From Acidobacteria bacterium AB60 (GTDB taxonomy: Bacteria > Acidobacteriota > Terriglobia > Terriglobales > Acidobacteriaceae), in NCBI GenBank assembly GCA_008682415.1, contig VANK01000003.1:434001-498000 (forward strand): 64,000 bases of DNA, read 5' to 3'. A program made the position numbers and the translations under genes. The notes under the pieces were generated by a model. The model was not told where the DNA came from. It worked only from the letters and a program-made list of their open reading frames with translations, and did no database searches. How positions within the stretch are numbered: position 1 is the first letter of the stretch; each line of letters begins with the position of its first letter. This document shows, one piece after another, positions 23,291 to 31,873 of the stretch.

Positions 23291-24457
23291 CACTGCCTCT
23301 CCATACACCTTCTGCGCGGCGGCGACGGCCTGGCCGTAGGCGACCGGCAACTTGAGGGTGTCTTTGGCGATGTGCTCCATGGCGCCGAGGAGGGCCACGG
23401 TGTCGAGGTAGTCGAAGAAGCCGAGGTGGGCGATGCGGAAGATCTTGCCCTGCATCTCGCCCTGTCCGTTGGCAGTGACCAGCGCGAACTGCGTCTTAAG
23501 CGCCTTGACCACGTCGCCGGAGTTCATGCCCTCGGGAACGGAGACCGCAGTGGCAGCGGCGGCCGGGGCGGTGGGCGCGAAGAGCGTGAAGCCGAGCGCG
23601 GTGAGGCCGGCGCGGGTGGCGGCGGCGTTGACCTGAGCGTTGTCAATCAGGGCGATGCGACCCTTCTCGAGGTCGCCTCCGGCCTGCCCGGCGATGTAAT
23701 CGAGGGCGGCGCCGAGGCCGGCAACCAAGGCGACGGCGGGCGTATAGGCGCTCTCACCTTTGACGGCGTTCTTGCGCTCCTTGCGCAGGTCGAAGTAGTA
23801 GCGCGGATTCTTCGAGGTCTCCATCGCGGCCCAGGCCTTGTCGCTGACGGAGAGGTAAGCGAGGCCGGGCGGGATCATGACGGCCTTCTGCGATCCCCCG
23901 ATGAGGATGTCGATGCCCCAACCGTCCACGTCGAAGTGGGTGGTGCCGAGGCCGGTGATAGCGTCGACGACCAGGACCGCCTCCGGCGCGTTCTCCTTGT
24001 TCAGCTTCGCGACGGCTTCCACGTCGTGGCGTACGGCGGTGGAGGTCTCGGTGGCCTGCAGGAAGACGGCCTTGACGCCGGGCTGGAGGGCGGCCTTGAC
24101 GGCGGCGAGGTCGAAGGTCTGGCCGTAGGGAGCGGAGATAACCTCAGGCTCGCAGCCGAAGGCTTTGAGGAGGCCGACCCAGCGCTCGCCGAACTTGCCG
24201 GCGGTGAGGACAAGGGTGCGGTCGCCGGGGGAGGTGAGGTTGGAGACCGAGGCCTCCATGGCGCCGGTGCCCGAGGAGGAGAGCAGGAGCACGTCGTTCT
24301 TCGTGCCTACGAAGAGCTTCAGCTGGGCGAGGACCTTCTGATAGAGGGCGCGGAACTCCGGGGTGCGGTGATGCATGTCGGCGGCGGCCATTGCGAACTG
24401 GGCGGCCGGGAGGAGGGGGGTGGGGCCGGGGGTATAAAGGCGGGTTTTGCGGATCAT
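23282..24457 (-). CDS. Class V PLP-dependent aminotransferase (serine/alanine-glyoxylate type)
   Basis: The 391-residue enzyme begins with the family signature YTPGPTPLLP, has SSSGTGAMEAS for phosphate binding, VVDAITGLG, and the PLP lysine K191 in IGGSQKAV. The family includes alanine- or serine-glyoxylate aminotransferases and enzymes acting as phosphoserine aminotransferase. It lies directly upstream of serA in one operon (124-bp spacer made of short repeats), so the likely reaction is amination of 3-phosphohydroxypyruvate to phosphoserine. That is inference; no canonical SerC is in the window. ATG 24457 follows AAGGAGAGCTC. Confidence 0.85.
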   Translation of the reverse strand: MIRKTRLYTPGPTPLLPAAQFAMAAADMHHRTPEFRALYQKVLAQLKLFVGTKNDVLLLSSSGTGAMEASVSNLTSPGDRTLVLTAGKFGERWVGLLKAFGCEPEVISAPYGQTFDLAAVKAALQPGVKAVFLQATETSTAVRHDVEAVAKLNKENAPEAVLVVDAITGLGTTHFDVDGWGIDILIGGSQKAVMIPPGLAYLSVSDKAWAAMETSKNPRYYFDLRKERKNAVKGESAYTPAVALVAGLGAALDYIAGQAGGDLEKGRIALIDNAQVNAAATRAGLTALGFTLFAPTAPAAAATAVSVPEGMNSGDVVKALKTQFALVTANGQGEMQGKIFRIAHLGFFDYLDTVALLGAMEHIAKDTLKLPVAYGQAVAAAQKVYGEAVKK

Positions 24458-24540
24458 GAGCTCTCCTTATCGGACCGAGCGGATCAGCGGTCAATCACAT
24501 AATACACATTTTTGTGATTTTTGTGTGTAACACGTGTGGA
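24458..24540 (-). promoter_or_regulatory. AT-rich promoter region of the aminotransferase-serA operon
   Basis: Upstream of the AAGGAGAGCTC ribosome binding site is an AT-rich run with the inverted repeat AATCACA / TGTGATT (13-bp spacer) and, on the minus strand, a TATTAT -10-like hexamer inside it. A matching -35 is not clear. Confidence 0.4.
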
Positions 24541-24583
24541 AATTTGGCGGGCGGGACCTTCCGTAAGATGCACCAAAAGAGAC

Positions 24584-24614
24584 GGCCCGCTCCGCGGGTG
24601 GCGCGGAGCGGGCC
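24584..24614 (-). terminator. Strong terminator hairpin of the FecR-domain gene
   Basis: A perfect 13-bp stem, GGCCCGCTCCGCG and CGCGGAGCGGGCC, with a 5-nt loop. On the minus strand it is followed by GTCTCTTTTGG. It lies 45 bp past the stop of the minus-strand gene at 24660. Confidence 0.8.
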
Positions 24615-24659
24615 GGAACCAAGGGCTTACAGGAGCTTCAAGCATTCAGAACGAACGAC

Positions 24660-25616
24660 TTATCGGCCGTGTGCGCCGCCATGGAAGCTGTTCCCGCCAT
24701 GGAAGCCCATGGAACCGCTGGAGTGGGCGAAGCCTCCGTGCTGGACTCCCATGCGCTCGTGGCCCTCAAAGTGGTGCCCGTAGATGGGATGGCCGTAGAT
24801 GGGGCGGCCGTACCAGCCGCCACCCCAGCCGCCGTAGAGTCCGCCCCAGCCGAAGGGGTAGAAGCCCCAGCCCCAGGGGCTGTACAGGGGGCCGGCGCCG
24901 ATGAAGGTGTACCCGAGGCCGTAGGGATTCCAGTACCAGCCGGGGTAGTAGCCGCTCTCGCCGTACTGGGGGGCGAGCTCGTTGTTGGCCTCAGCCAGAT
25001 ACTGCGAGCGCAGGCGGCTCCAGTTGGCTAGTTCGTCGCTGTTGGCGTCGGCATGGAAGCTGGTTGGCTTCTCCTGCGCCAGGGACTTGCCGTTGTCGCC
25101 GTCGAGGGCGAGCTCATGATTGCCTTTCACTTCCTTGCCCTTGTTGCCGTCGATCCCGACATCGGCCTTCCCCTTGTAGACCATGACCTCGGGGTGATTT
25201 GCGTCGAACTCGTAGTAGCCGGTTTTTTTGAGGCGGGTGGTGACGCCCGCATCGATGACCTGCAGATTGTTCTGGTCGTGGATCTCATCGACCTCGATGC
25301 CGGCGCGGCCTTTATCGATCTCAACCTGGGTCAGTGTGAGATCGGGAGAGATCATCTTGACGGCGCTGTTGTCATCGACGCGCAGGAAGACGCCGGGCGT
25401 GAGCAGGATCTCGGCTTTGCCTTTGCCGGTGGTGAGCTCCTGTCCCTGATTCAGGTCGATGTTGCCGATCTGCCTGGGGTCGATCTGCTGGCCGTTGACG
25501 TACGCCGCTCCCTCCACGTAGTTGATGGTGCCTGGCCGGGCGGGCTCCGCCGAGAATGCGGGCGCAGCGATCAGGCCCAAACCAAGCAACGAAAGCACTG
25601 CTGTTTTGTATCCCAT
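24660..25616 (-). CDS. Exported FecR-domain protein with Gly/Tyr/His-rich tail
   Basis: The 318-residue protein has a signal peptide (AVLSLLGLGLIAAPAFSAE), then a FecR-like beta domain (about 30-175: GTINYVEGAAYVNGQQ, ELTTGKGKAEILLTPGVFLRV, VYKGKADVGIDG) and a short helical part with SRLRSQYLAEANNELAP. The last 110 residues are low complexity: Tyr/Trp/Gly-rich repeats (GWGFYPFGWGGLYGGWGG) then His/Gly/Ser-rich ones (GHPIYGHHFEGHE, FHGGNSFHGGAHGR). FecR domains normally sense and signal to sigma factors, but here there is no membrane anchor or sigma gene, so a periplasmic or envelope structural role is more likely. The histidine tail might bind metal. It is a single gene with its own terminator. 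Confidence 0.75.
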   Translation of the reverse strand: MGYKTAVLSLLGLGLIAAPAFSAEPARPGTINYVEGAAYVNGQQIDPRQIGNIDLNQGQELTTGKGKAEILLTPGVFLRVDDNSAVKMISPDLTLTQVEIDKGRAGIEVDEIHDQNNLQVIDAGVTTRLKKTGYYEFDANHPEVMVYKGKADVGIDGNKGKEVKGNHELALDGDNGKSLAQEKPTSFHADANSDELANWSRLRSQYLAEANNELAPQYGESGYYPGWYWNPYGLGYTFIGAGPLYSPWGWGFYPFGWGGLYGGWGGGWYGRPIYGHPIYGHHFEGHERMGVQHGGFAHSSGSMGFHGGNSFHGGAHGR

Positions 25617-25941
25617 GGCTTTATCTAAACCTCACTTCGTTAGATGTGGATGGGCGCTAAAAGTTGCGGTGCGGGGCGGAGCGGCGGATCGCGGTAAAAC
25701 GGTTTTCCAGAGTAGATTGCGGTATCGACAACGGCTGCCGCCGCCGGCGCAGGGAAGGCAGTGAAACGGGGAAGAAGTGAAGGAGTGAAAGAGTGAACAA
25801 AGACCGGGACCGGCATAGTCGCCATTCACCATTTCCGGTTGTCTCAACACACGCACGCTTCTGCGCGAGCCGCGGAGGACGTGGCGAGGCCCGATCGGGA
25901 AGGGGGTTACACTTGAGGGTTGTTGCGGAGAAAGAGGAGCC
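25617..25941. other. Divergent intergenic region with short repeats
   Basis: 325 bp between the FecR-domain gene (-) and the GatB/YqeY gene (+). It holds the array at 25762-25799 (GTGAA-type units ending in GAGTGAACAAAG, shared with the array near 23200). The GAGAAAGAGGAGCC ribosome binding site for the right-hand gene closes it. No gene is supported. Confidence 0.4.
25762..25799. repeat. GTGAA-type short array
   Basis: Units GTGAAAC, AGTGAAGG, AGTGAAAG, AGTGAAC follow each other with a period near 8. The end GTGAACAAAG is identical to part of the 23192-23290 array. Confidence 0.55.
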
Positions 25942-26421
25942 ATGACGGAAGCGGGCGCACTGGAAGCGCTGGTCAGCAAGCAGATGGTGGAGGCGATGAA
26001 AGCCAAGGACGCGGAGCGCACGGGCACGCTGCGCATGATCAAGACGGCGCTGAAGAACAAGTCGATTGACAAGCGGGGGCCGTTGACGCCGGCGGAGGAG
26101 CAGCAGACGCTGGCCACGATGATCAAGCAGCGGCGCGACTCGATCGAGCAGTTCACCAAGGGCAATCGTCCGGAGCTGGCGGCGAAAGAGGCCGCGGAGA
26201 TTGTGGTGATCGAGGAGTTCCTGCCCAAGGCGCTGGACGAGGCCGCGCTGCAGGCGATGGTGCAGGAGGCGATTGCCGCGCAGACGGCCGAGACGGGGCA
26301 GAAGCCGACGTCCAAGGAGATGGGGCTGGTGATCAAGCGCGTGCAGGCGGCCATCCAGGCGAGCGGCGCGCGGGCGGAGGGGCGGCTGGTGAGCGAAGCA
26401 GTGAAGAAGGGGCTGGCGTAG
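25942..26421 (+). CDS. GatB/YqeY domain protein
   Basis: The 159-residue protein matches the YqeY family through its length: an N-terminal helical domain (QMVEAMKAKDAERTGTLRMI, then EEQQTLATMIKQRRDSIEQF) and the C-terminal domain shared with the tail of GatB (EIVVIEEFLPKALDE, TSKEMGLVIKRVQ). The GatB tail binds tRNA in the amidotransferase that makes Gln-tRNA; free YqeY proteins are thought to act around tRNA, but their role is not firmly known. ATG 25942 follows GAGAAAGAGGAGCC. An 8-bp tandem array begins three bases after its stop. Confidence 0.9.
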   Translation: MTEAGALEALVSKQMVEAMKAKDAERTGTLRMIKTALKNKSIDKRGPLTPAEEQQTLATMIKQRRDSIEQFTKGNRPELAAKEAAEIVVIEEFLPKALDEAALQAMVQEAIAAQTAETGQKPTSKEMGLVIKRVQAAIQASGARAEGRLVSEAVKKGLA

Positions 26422-26423
26422 CA

Positions 26424-26503
26424 AGTCAGCGAGTCAGCGAGACAGCGAGTTAGCGAGTCAGCAAGTTAGCGAGTCAGCAAGGCAGGAAGTCAGCGAGTTA
26501 GCG
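26424..26503. repeat. Ten-unit 8-bp tandem array (AGTCAGCG type)
   Basis: Exactly ten consecutive 8-bp units: AGTCAGCG, AGTCAGCG, AGACAGCG, AGTTAGCG, AGTCAGCA, AGTTAGCG, AGTCAGCA, AGGCAGGA, AGTCAGCG, AGTTAGCG. It begins directly after the TAG of the GatB/YqeY gene. The length makes copy-number change by slippage likely. Confidence 0.9.
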
Positions 26504-26594
26504 GCCGGAAGGTCTGCCGAATCCGCTGTAATCATGTTGGGACCCGCAGGCGGACGCTTGTCATTTGCTAACATTCCGCGAGAGGTCAAATCAC

Positions 26595-28217
26595 ATGGTT
26601 CTGCATCGGTATGTGGCCGCGGCGTCGTGTGCGTGTTTGGTTGTGCTTGGGTTGTCAGCGATGCCGGGAGTGGCGCAGAGCGCGTCCCCGGCTCACGTGT
26701 TCTTTCGCGTGAAGGCAGCGCCCGATGTGGCAGCGCCGCTGAGCGGACGGCTGCTGATCTTCCTGAAGGAAGGCGCGGGCGATAAGGAAGTGAGCATGGA
26801 CGAGTTTCATGCACCGGGAAGCGCGGAGACGTTTGTGTGCGCGCGCGAGATCCGCGACCTTGCTCCGGGGGCATCGATGGAGGTGGATGCGGATGAGATC
26901 GCCTATCCTCGGCCATTCGCGGAGCTGGCCGCCGGCAACTACGAGGCGCAGGCGGTGCTGGACGTGGAGCACACGTACAACTACCGGGGGCGGACCGCGG
27001 AGGACTGGATCAGCGGGGTGGTGGCGATGACGGGCTGGAAGCCGGGAGCGTCGGAGCCGGAGCTGGTGTTGAGCGCGCATCCGGAGCAGGATCCGCGGCG
27101 CGCGGAGGCGATGGCCAAGATGAAGGCGAGCGCGACACCGGATGTGGCGCGGCTGGAGGAGTTCGAGAGCCCGCTGCTGACGCGCTTCTGGGGACGGCCG
27201 ATGAAGATTGCGGCGTGGGTGATTTTGCCGCCGGGGTATGCGGATCAGGGCTCGGAGACGTATCCGACGGCGTACTGGACGCACGGATTCGGCGGCGATC
27301 TTGTGGGCGCGGAGATCTCGGGGCTTCGACTTCATGAGCGCATGAAGGAAGGCAAGATGCCGCCCATGATCTGGGTGATGCTGGACGAGTCGTGTCCGGA
27401 GGGGACGCATGAGTTTGCGGATTCGGTGAACAACGGGCCGTGGGGCGAGGCGCTGACCACGGAGTTCATTCCTTATCTCGAAAAGAAGTACCGGATGGAT
27501 GCGAAGGCGTCGTCGCGCTTGCTGAACGGGCACTCGAGCGGTGGATGGGCCACGCTGCAGCTGCAGGTGAATTATCCCAAGGTGTTCGGGGGGACGTGGT
27601 CGACGTCGCCGGATCCGAGCGACTTCCACGACTTCACGGGGATCGATCTGTACGCGCCACACGCCAATGCGTATCACAAGGCGGATGGCACGCCGGTTCC
27701 GATCATGCGGGATCATGGGAAGGTGATGGCGACGTTCGAGGAGTTGTCGCGCATGGAGGAGGTGCTGGGGCCATACGGCGGGCAGATCGCGTCATTTGAG
27801 TGGGTCTTCTCGCCCAAAAGCAAGGGCGGCGCACCGGAGCCGATGTTCGACCGCAAGACGGGGGATGTGAACCCGGCGGTGGTGGCGTACTGGCACGATC
27901 ATTACGACCTGGCGAACCTTGTGGAGACGCACTGGAGCGAGAGGGGCGCCGATCTCAAGGGCAGGATTCATTTGATTGTGGGGACGGCCGATACGTTCTA
28001 TCTCGACGGGGCGGCGCACAAGTTCGATGCGGTGCTGGCGCGGCTGGGCGCGGACGCGCACTTCACGTATCTTCCCGACCGGACGCACTTCGATTTGTAT
28101 GTGGCGGACAAGGACCGGCAGGGGTTGTTCGACGAGATCGGGCAGCAGATGTGGGATACGGCGCGACCGGGGCAGCAGTGGAAGAAGTCCTCGCCGGCGG
28201 CGGGGAGCGGGAACTAG
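26595..28217 (+). CDS. Exported alpha/beta-hydrolase, esterase family
   Basis: The 540-residue protein has a signal peptide (VAAASCACLVVLGLSAMPGVAQS), an N-terminal beta region (about 30-170) and an alpha/beta-hydrolase domain of the putative esterase (enterochelin-esterase/antigen 85-like) group. The nucleophile Ser is in LLNGHSSGGWATLQ; YWTHGFGGDL and the late VGTADTFYLDGA and PDRTHFDLY segments would supply the acid and histidine. It probably hydrolyses an ester in the periplasm or outside; the substrate is unknown. ATG 26595 was preferred for GAGAGGTC upstream and the signal peptide; the in-frame ATG 26565 would extend it by ten residues. Monocistronic, convergent with the methyltransferase gene. 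Confidence 0.8.
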   Translation: MVLHRYVAAASCACLVVLGLSAMPGVAQSASPAHVFFRVKAAPDVAAPLSGRLLIFLKEGAGDKEVSMDEFHAPGSAETFVCAREIRDLAPGASMEVDADEIAYPRPFAELAAGNYEAQAVLDVEHTYNYRGRTAEDWISGVVAMTGWKPGASEPELVLSAHPEQDPRRAEAMAKMKASATPDVARLEEFESPLLTRFWGRPMKIAAWVILPPGYADQGSETYPTAYWTHGFGGDLVGAEISGLRLHERMKEGKMPPMIWVMLDESCPEGTHEFADSVNNGPWGEALTTEFIPYLEKKYRMDAKASSRLLNGHSSGGWATLQLQVNYPKVFGGTWSTSPDPSDFHDFTGIDLYAPHANAYHKADGTPVPIMRDHGKVMATFEELSRMEEVLGPYGGQIASFEWVFSPKSKGGAPEPMFDRKTGDVNPAVVAYWHDHYDLANLVETHWSERGADLKGRIHLIVGTADTFYLDGAAHKFDAVLARLGADAHFTYLPDRTHFDLYVADKDRQGLFDEIGQQMWDTARPGQQWKKSSPAAGSGN

Positions 28218-28242
28218 ATTTCGACGGGCGAGCCAGGCCGAG

Positions 28243-28824
28243 TCAGGCGCGGCGAACGGCAATGACGACACCGCTGCCCCACGCCAGCGGAACGATGGTG
28301 AACTGCGGGTCGTTGGCAAGTTCGGTCAAGAGGCGTGGAACTTTGGCGGCGTGACCTTCCGGCCAGCTGGGTTGGGGAAGAAGGTCATCTCCGATCCAGA
28401 AGCCGCCGGGCTTGACCAGATCGAGCGAGAGGCGGAGGCCTTCGTATTTGCCGGGCATGGCGTCGGCGAAGACCATGTCGAAGGACTGGGGAGATTGGCG
28501 GGCGAGAAAATCCAGTCCGTCGGCGGTGACGAGCTGTAACCGCTGGTCCTCTCCGAGAACACGCGCGGCGACGGCCTGAACCTTCGGATCGTTGTCGACG
28601 CTGACCAGGGTGGCGTCGCTGCTCATGCCGGAGAGGATCCAGGCGGTGGCGATGCCGGTTCCGGTGCCCAGTTCGAGGATTCGGCCGGCGGGCTTGGAAG
28701 CGGCGAGGACGCGCAGCAGGGTTCCCACGAGCGGCTCTGAGGCCATGGCGAAGCCCAGGCGCTCGGTTTCCTGGGCAAGCGAGGCAAGCGCGGGCGGCGG
28801 GGCGATGAGGGAGAGGTCGTCCAT
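28243..28824 (-). CDS. SAM-dependent O-methyltransferase (class I)
   Basis: The 193-residue protein has the SAM-binding loop ILELGTGTGIATAWI, the acidic end of beta-2 (LVSVDNDPKV), FDMVFADAMPGKYEG and VKPGGFWIGDDLL, matching small caffeoyl-CoA/catechol-type O-methyltransferases (Methyltransf_24 group). ATG 28824 was chosen; an upstream open frame reads as low-complexity non-family sequence. It lies 80 bp downstream of the aminotransferase gene, same strand. Substrate unknown. Confidence 0.8.
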   Translation of the reverse strand: MDDLSLIAPPPALASLAQETERLGFAMASEPLVGTLLRVLAASKPAGRILELGTGTGIATAWILSGMSSDATLVSVDNDPKVQAVAARVLGEDQRLQLVTADGLDFLARQSPQSFDMVFADAMPGKYEGLRLSLDLVKPGGFWIGDDLLPQPSWPEGHAAKVPRLLTELANDPQFTIVPLAWGSGVVIAVRRA

Positions 28825-28904
28825 GGTTGATCCGAGTTTAGCGTGGGCAGAAGCGAAAGAGCCCCCGCGGGTGCGGAGGCTCCTGGATTGAAGGCTGAGG
28901 CAGG

Positions 28905-30116
28905 CTAGGCGTTTTCGAAGGGACGTTCGCGCAGGCTCATCTTGCGTTTGGGAAGGGTGAGGCCGGCGGTTGAACCGGACATCACTTCGGCGAAGGCCTT
29001 CTGGAAGGCTTCCATCTCCTGCTTTGTTCCCACGGTGATGCGGACCTGGGTGGGCCAGGCCGGCCAGATGCGGCCGATGTAGATGTCCTTGGCGGCCATG
29101 GCGGCCATGACTTCCTTGCCGGGGCGGCGCGTGTCGAGCATGAAGCAGTTGCTCTCGGAGGGCGTGGCGGCGTAGCCCTGGCTCTTGCACCAGGCAAGAT
29201 TTTCGGCGCGCACATCGCCAATGATCTTCTTGCGGGTGGCGACGAGGTCGGTGTCGAGCAAGCTGGCCTTGGCGGCGGCGAGAGCGGTAATGGGCAGGGA
29301 GTTGTCGCCGAAGTAGTTGAGCTTGGCGAGCAGGTCGGGGCGGCCGATGGCGAAACCCATGCGAACGCCAGCCATGCCGTAGAGCTTGGAGAAGGTGCGG
29401 AGGACGACGACGTTCTTGCCTTCCTTGACGAAGTCCAGCGAGCGGGGCTGATCGCAGAGGTGGATATAGGCCTCGTCGATGAGAAGGAGAGCGTCTTTGG
29501 GTGCGTGGGCGACGGCGTACTCGATCTCTTCGCGCGGGGTGCAGGTGCCGGTGGGGTTATTGGGGTTGCAGATATAGATGACGCCGGGGTTGGAGGCGGC
29601 GGCGAGCATGGCCTTGATGTCGTGCTTGGCAGCGCCCTTGGGATCGGCGAGGGGAACCTTGATGACGGAGGCCCCGCCAGCCTTGGCGGCCCACATGGGG
29701 GCTTCATAGCCGGGGTCGGCGACGACGAGGGGGCGATCCTTACTGGTATTGGCGAGCACGGTGAAGTGGAGGGGATCGCTGGAGCCGGCGAAGGCGCGGA
29801 CGGATTCGGGCGAGAGGCCTTCTTGTTTGGCGAAGATCTCTTCGAGCTCGGCCTGGAAGTTCATGAGGTAGCGGCCGCCGCGGGGAACGATGTCGATCAT
29901 GGCCTGGCGGGCGGCGTCGGAGGGGCCGAGGGGGTTCTCATTGGCGTCGATGTGGATGCCTTTATTGGGGTCGGCGAAGTGGGGCCGCTGGGCCAGGGCG
30001 AGGTGCGCCTCGGTGAGGATGGGCATGGAGGCCAGCGCGGAGGCGCCGGCAGCGTAGCGGAAGAACGAACGGCGGGTGAAACATCGGGAGGTGGCTGGAT
30101 CCAGAGGCATCTGCAT
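28905..30116 (-). CDS. PLP-dependent aminotransferase (HisC-like) with Tat signal
   Basis: The 403-residue fold-type I aminotransferase has YICNPNNPTGT, LLLIDEAYIHL and the PLP lysine K244 in LRTFSKLYGMAGVR, closest to histidinol-phosphate aminotransferases. The N terminus is unusual: TRRSFFRYAAGASALASMP is a twin-arginine export signal (RR at 15-16), followed by the enzyme start GIHIDANENPLGPS. This suggests export of the folded, cofactor-loaded enzyme, so it probably does not act in histidine synthesis. ATG 30116 follows AAGGAGACCTCC. The O-methyltransferase gene is next downstream. The substrate is unknown. Confidence 0.85.
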   Translation of the reverse strand: MQMPLDPATSRCFTRRSFFRYAAGASALASMPILTEAHLALAQRPHFADPNKGIHIDANENPLGPSDAARQAMIDIVPRGGRYLMNFQAELEEIFAKQEGLSPESVRAFAGSSDPLHFTVLANTSKDRPLVVADPGYEAPMWAAKAGGASVIKVPLADPKGAAKHDIKAMLAAASNPGVIYICNPNNPTGTCTPREEIEYAVAHAPKDALLLIDEAYIHLCDQPRSLDFVKEGKNVVVLRTFSKLYGMAGVRMGFAIGRPDLLAKLNYFGDNSLPITALAAAKASLLDTDLVATRKKIIGDVRAENLAWCKSQGYAATPSESNCFMLDTRRPGKEVMAAMAAKDIYIGRIWPAWPTQVRITVGTKQEMEAFQKAFAEVMSGSTAGLTLPKRKMSLRERPFENA

Positions 30117-30434
30117 GGAGGTCTCCTTTGTATGTGTCGAACCGCGGATGAGGGCTGCCGGGATGAGGGTAGAAGGACGCCGGGACTGCGGGAAGGGGAG
30201 TCCTTTCAGCCAAGGTAGACCTGCGGGGAGCGGAAGACAAGGGGGAAACGCATAAGGAAATGGCGGGTAAGGGACTGAATTCGTGGGGAAACCCGGCTTC
30301 TGTTAGGATTCTTGGGAGCGTGAGGGACGCATCCGGTCCGCGGAAAGGGCTTGAAGCCCAGCCTTGAGGTTTGGTCAGGCCGTACCTTCTTTCGGCCCGA
30401 AGATGCGGACGACGGGCAAGACGAAAGGAGGATC
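30117..30434. other. Divergent promoter region, no gene
   Basis: 318 bp between the exported aminotransferase gene (-) and the ankyrin gene (+). I see the two ribosome binding sites at its ends and no clear operator, hairpin or promoter pair inside. Confidence 0.4.
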
Positions 30435-31643
30435 ATGTCGCAGCACCCCTCTTCCGTTCCTCGTCCGCTTCCGGAACGTCCCAATCTTCGCCATCTCAAA
30501 GATCAAGCCTGGGAGTTAGTGCGCTCAGGGCAGTCTGCGTCCGTGGCTGACGCGCAGTTCCAGATCGCGCGCTCGTACGGGTTTGCGAGCTGGCCGCGGC
30601 TCAAGGAGCATGTGGACAAGCTTGAGGAGGTGGGCAAGCTCAAGCACGCGATCGACACCAACGACTTTGTGGCGGTGCGCACGCTGATGAGGCGCAATCC
30701 GGCGCTGCATCGGGCGCCGCTGGGATACGGGAAGAATGGTCCGCTGACGTGGGTGGCGGAGTGCCGCATTCCATGGGAGCCACCGGGCCCGGCGCGGCTG
30801 GCGATGGCGCAATGGATGATCGACAACGGATCGGATGTGCACCAGGGCGGGGATGGTCCGCTGATGCGCGCGGCGCTGGTGGATCATCGCATTCCGATGA
30901 TGGACCTGCTGGTGCGCAACGGGGCGGACGTCAACGCGGAGTGGGACGGGCACTTTCCGATCTTGTTTGCGCCGTGCGAGACGCTGGAGCCGCTGGCCCT
31001 GCGCTGGCTGCTGGAGCATGGGGCGGATCCGCATCTGCCACTGCGGCGGGGGCACGACTCGCCGCTGGATTACGTGATCGGGACGTATTCGCGTTCGCCG
31101 CGGCTGGCGCAATGCATTGACCTGCTGGTGTCGGCCGGCTGCGAAACGCGGCGCCGGGTTCCGGGGATGCTGGCGATGCTGCGAGGACGGTTGGATCTTC
31201 TGGCGGCGCAACTGGATGCCGAACGATCTCTGGTGCATCGCCGCTTCGCAGATCTTGATTTTGGTTCGACCGCGTATCGAAGACTGCGGTTGAACGGGGG
31301 CACGCTGCTTCACCTGGCTGCCGAGTACGGGAATGTGAAAGCAGCGCAACTTCTGCTGGCGTGCGGCGCCGAGGTGAATGCGCGCGCCGATGGAGATGGA
31401 AGCGGGGCGACCGGGCAGACGCCGCTCTTCCACGCGGTTTCGCAGTTCCAGGATTATGGGCTCGCCATGACACGGTACCTGGTGGAGAGCGGGGCGGATC
31501 TGAGCGTTCGCGTGCGGCTGCCAGGGCACTACGATCGGCCGGAGGAGTTCGTGGAGTGTACGGCTCTGGGGTACGCGCGGCTGTTTCCGGGCGAGCGGAA
31601 TGGGACGGTGAAGTTCCTGGAGTCGGTGGGTGCGCCGGAGTAA
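30435..31643 (+). CDS. Ankyrin-repeat protein
   Basis: The 402-residue cytosolic protein has about six ankyrin-type repeats, e.g. LMRAALVDHRIPMMDLLVRN-GADVNAEWDG, LRWLLEHGADPHLPLRRGHD, TLLHLAAEYGNVKAAQLLLA and TRYLVESGADLSVRVRLPGH. The N terminus (about 1-60: PRPLPERPNLRHLKDQAWEL, FQIARSYGFASWPRLKEHV) is a helical module common to acidobacterial ankyrin proteins. Ankyrin repeats bind other proteins; no partner is evident. ATG 30435 follows AAAGGAGGATC. Monocistronic. Confidence 0.8.
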   Translation: MSQHPSSVPRPLPERPNLRHLKDQAWELVRSGQSASVADAQFQIARSYGFASWPRLKEHVDKLEEVGKLKHAIDTNDFVAVRTLMRRNPALHRAPLGYGKNGPLTWVAECRIPWEPPGPARLAMAQWMIDNGSDVHQGGDGPLMRAALVDHRIPMMDLLVRNGADVNAEWDGHFPILFAPCETLEPLALRWLLEHGADPHLPLRRGHDSPLDYVIGTYSRSPRLAQCIDLLVSAGCETRRRVPGMLAMLRGRLDLLAAQLDAERSLVHRRFADLDFGSTAYRRLRLNGGTLLHLAAEYGNVKAAQLLLACGAEVNARADGDGSGATGQTPLFHAVSQFQDYGLAMTRYLVESGADLSVRVRLPGHYDRPEEFVECTALGYARLFPGERNGTVKFLESVGAPE

Positions 31644-31805
31644 AGGCGGCGGTTCATAGCCGGGGTGGCTGCCGAGGCTGTACACTGCATCGGCAAACGT
31701 TTTCTGCTGGTCATGAACATCCCCGGCGCGAGGGCCAATCGAGCCGACCGGGACGGCCTGCCGAGGGGAGGCGCGGACCTCCTTTTGCAGCTTGACAAGC
31801 CATGG

Positions 31806-31821
31806 AGTAAAACCATTTACT
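31806..31821. promoter_or_regulatory. Operator-like palindrome upstream of the transporter operon
   Basis: AGTAAA-ACCA-TTTACT, a perfect 6-bp inverted repeat with a 4-bp spacer, 53 bp before the SSS transporter start. The same arms with a 6-bp spacer occur at 14238-14255. LacI/GntR-type operators have such form; the regulator is not in the window. Confidence 0.45.
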
Positions 31822-31873
31822 TAGGGGCGAACGTTCCTCGGCATCATCGGGCGCAGCCTCTCTCGGGTGACTC

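Noticed and set aside
26424..26503. CRISPR array or att repeats
   Set aside because: Tandem 8-bp units without spacers; no integrase or cas genes adjacent.
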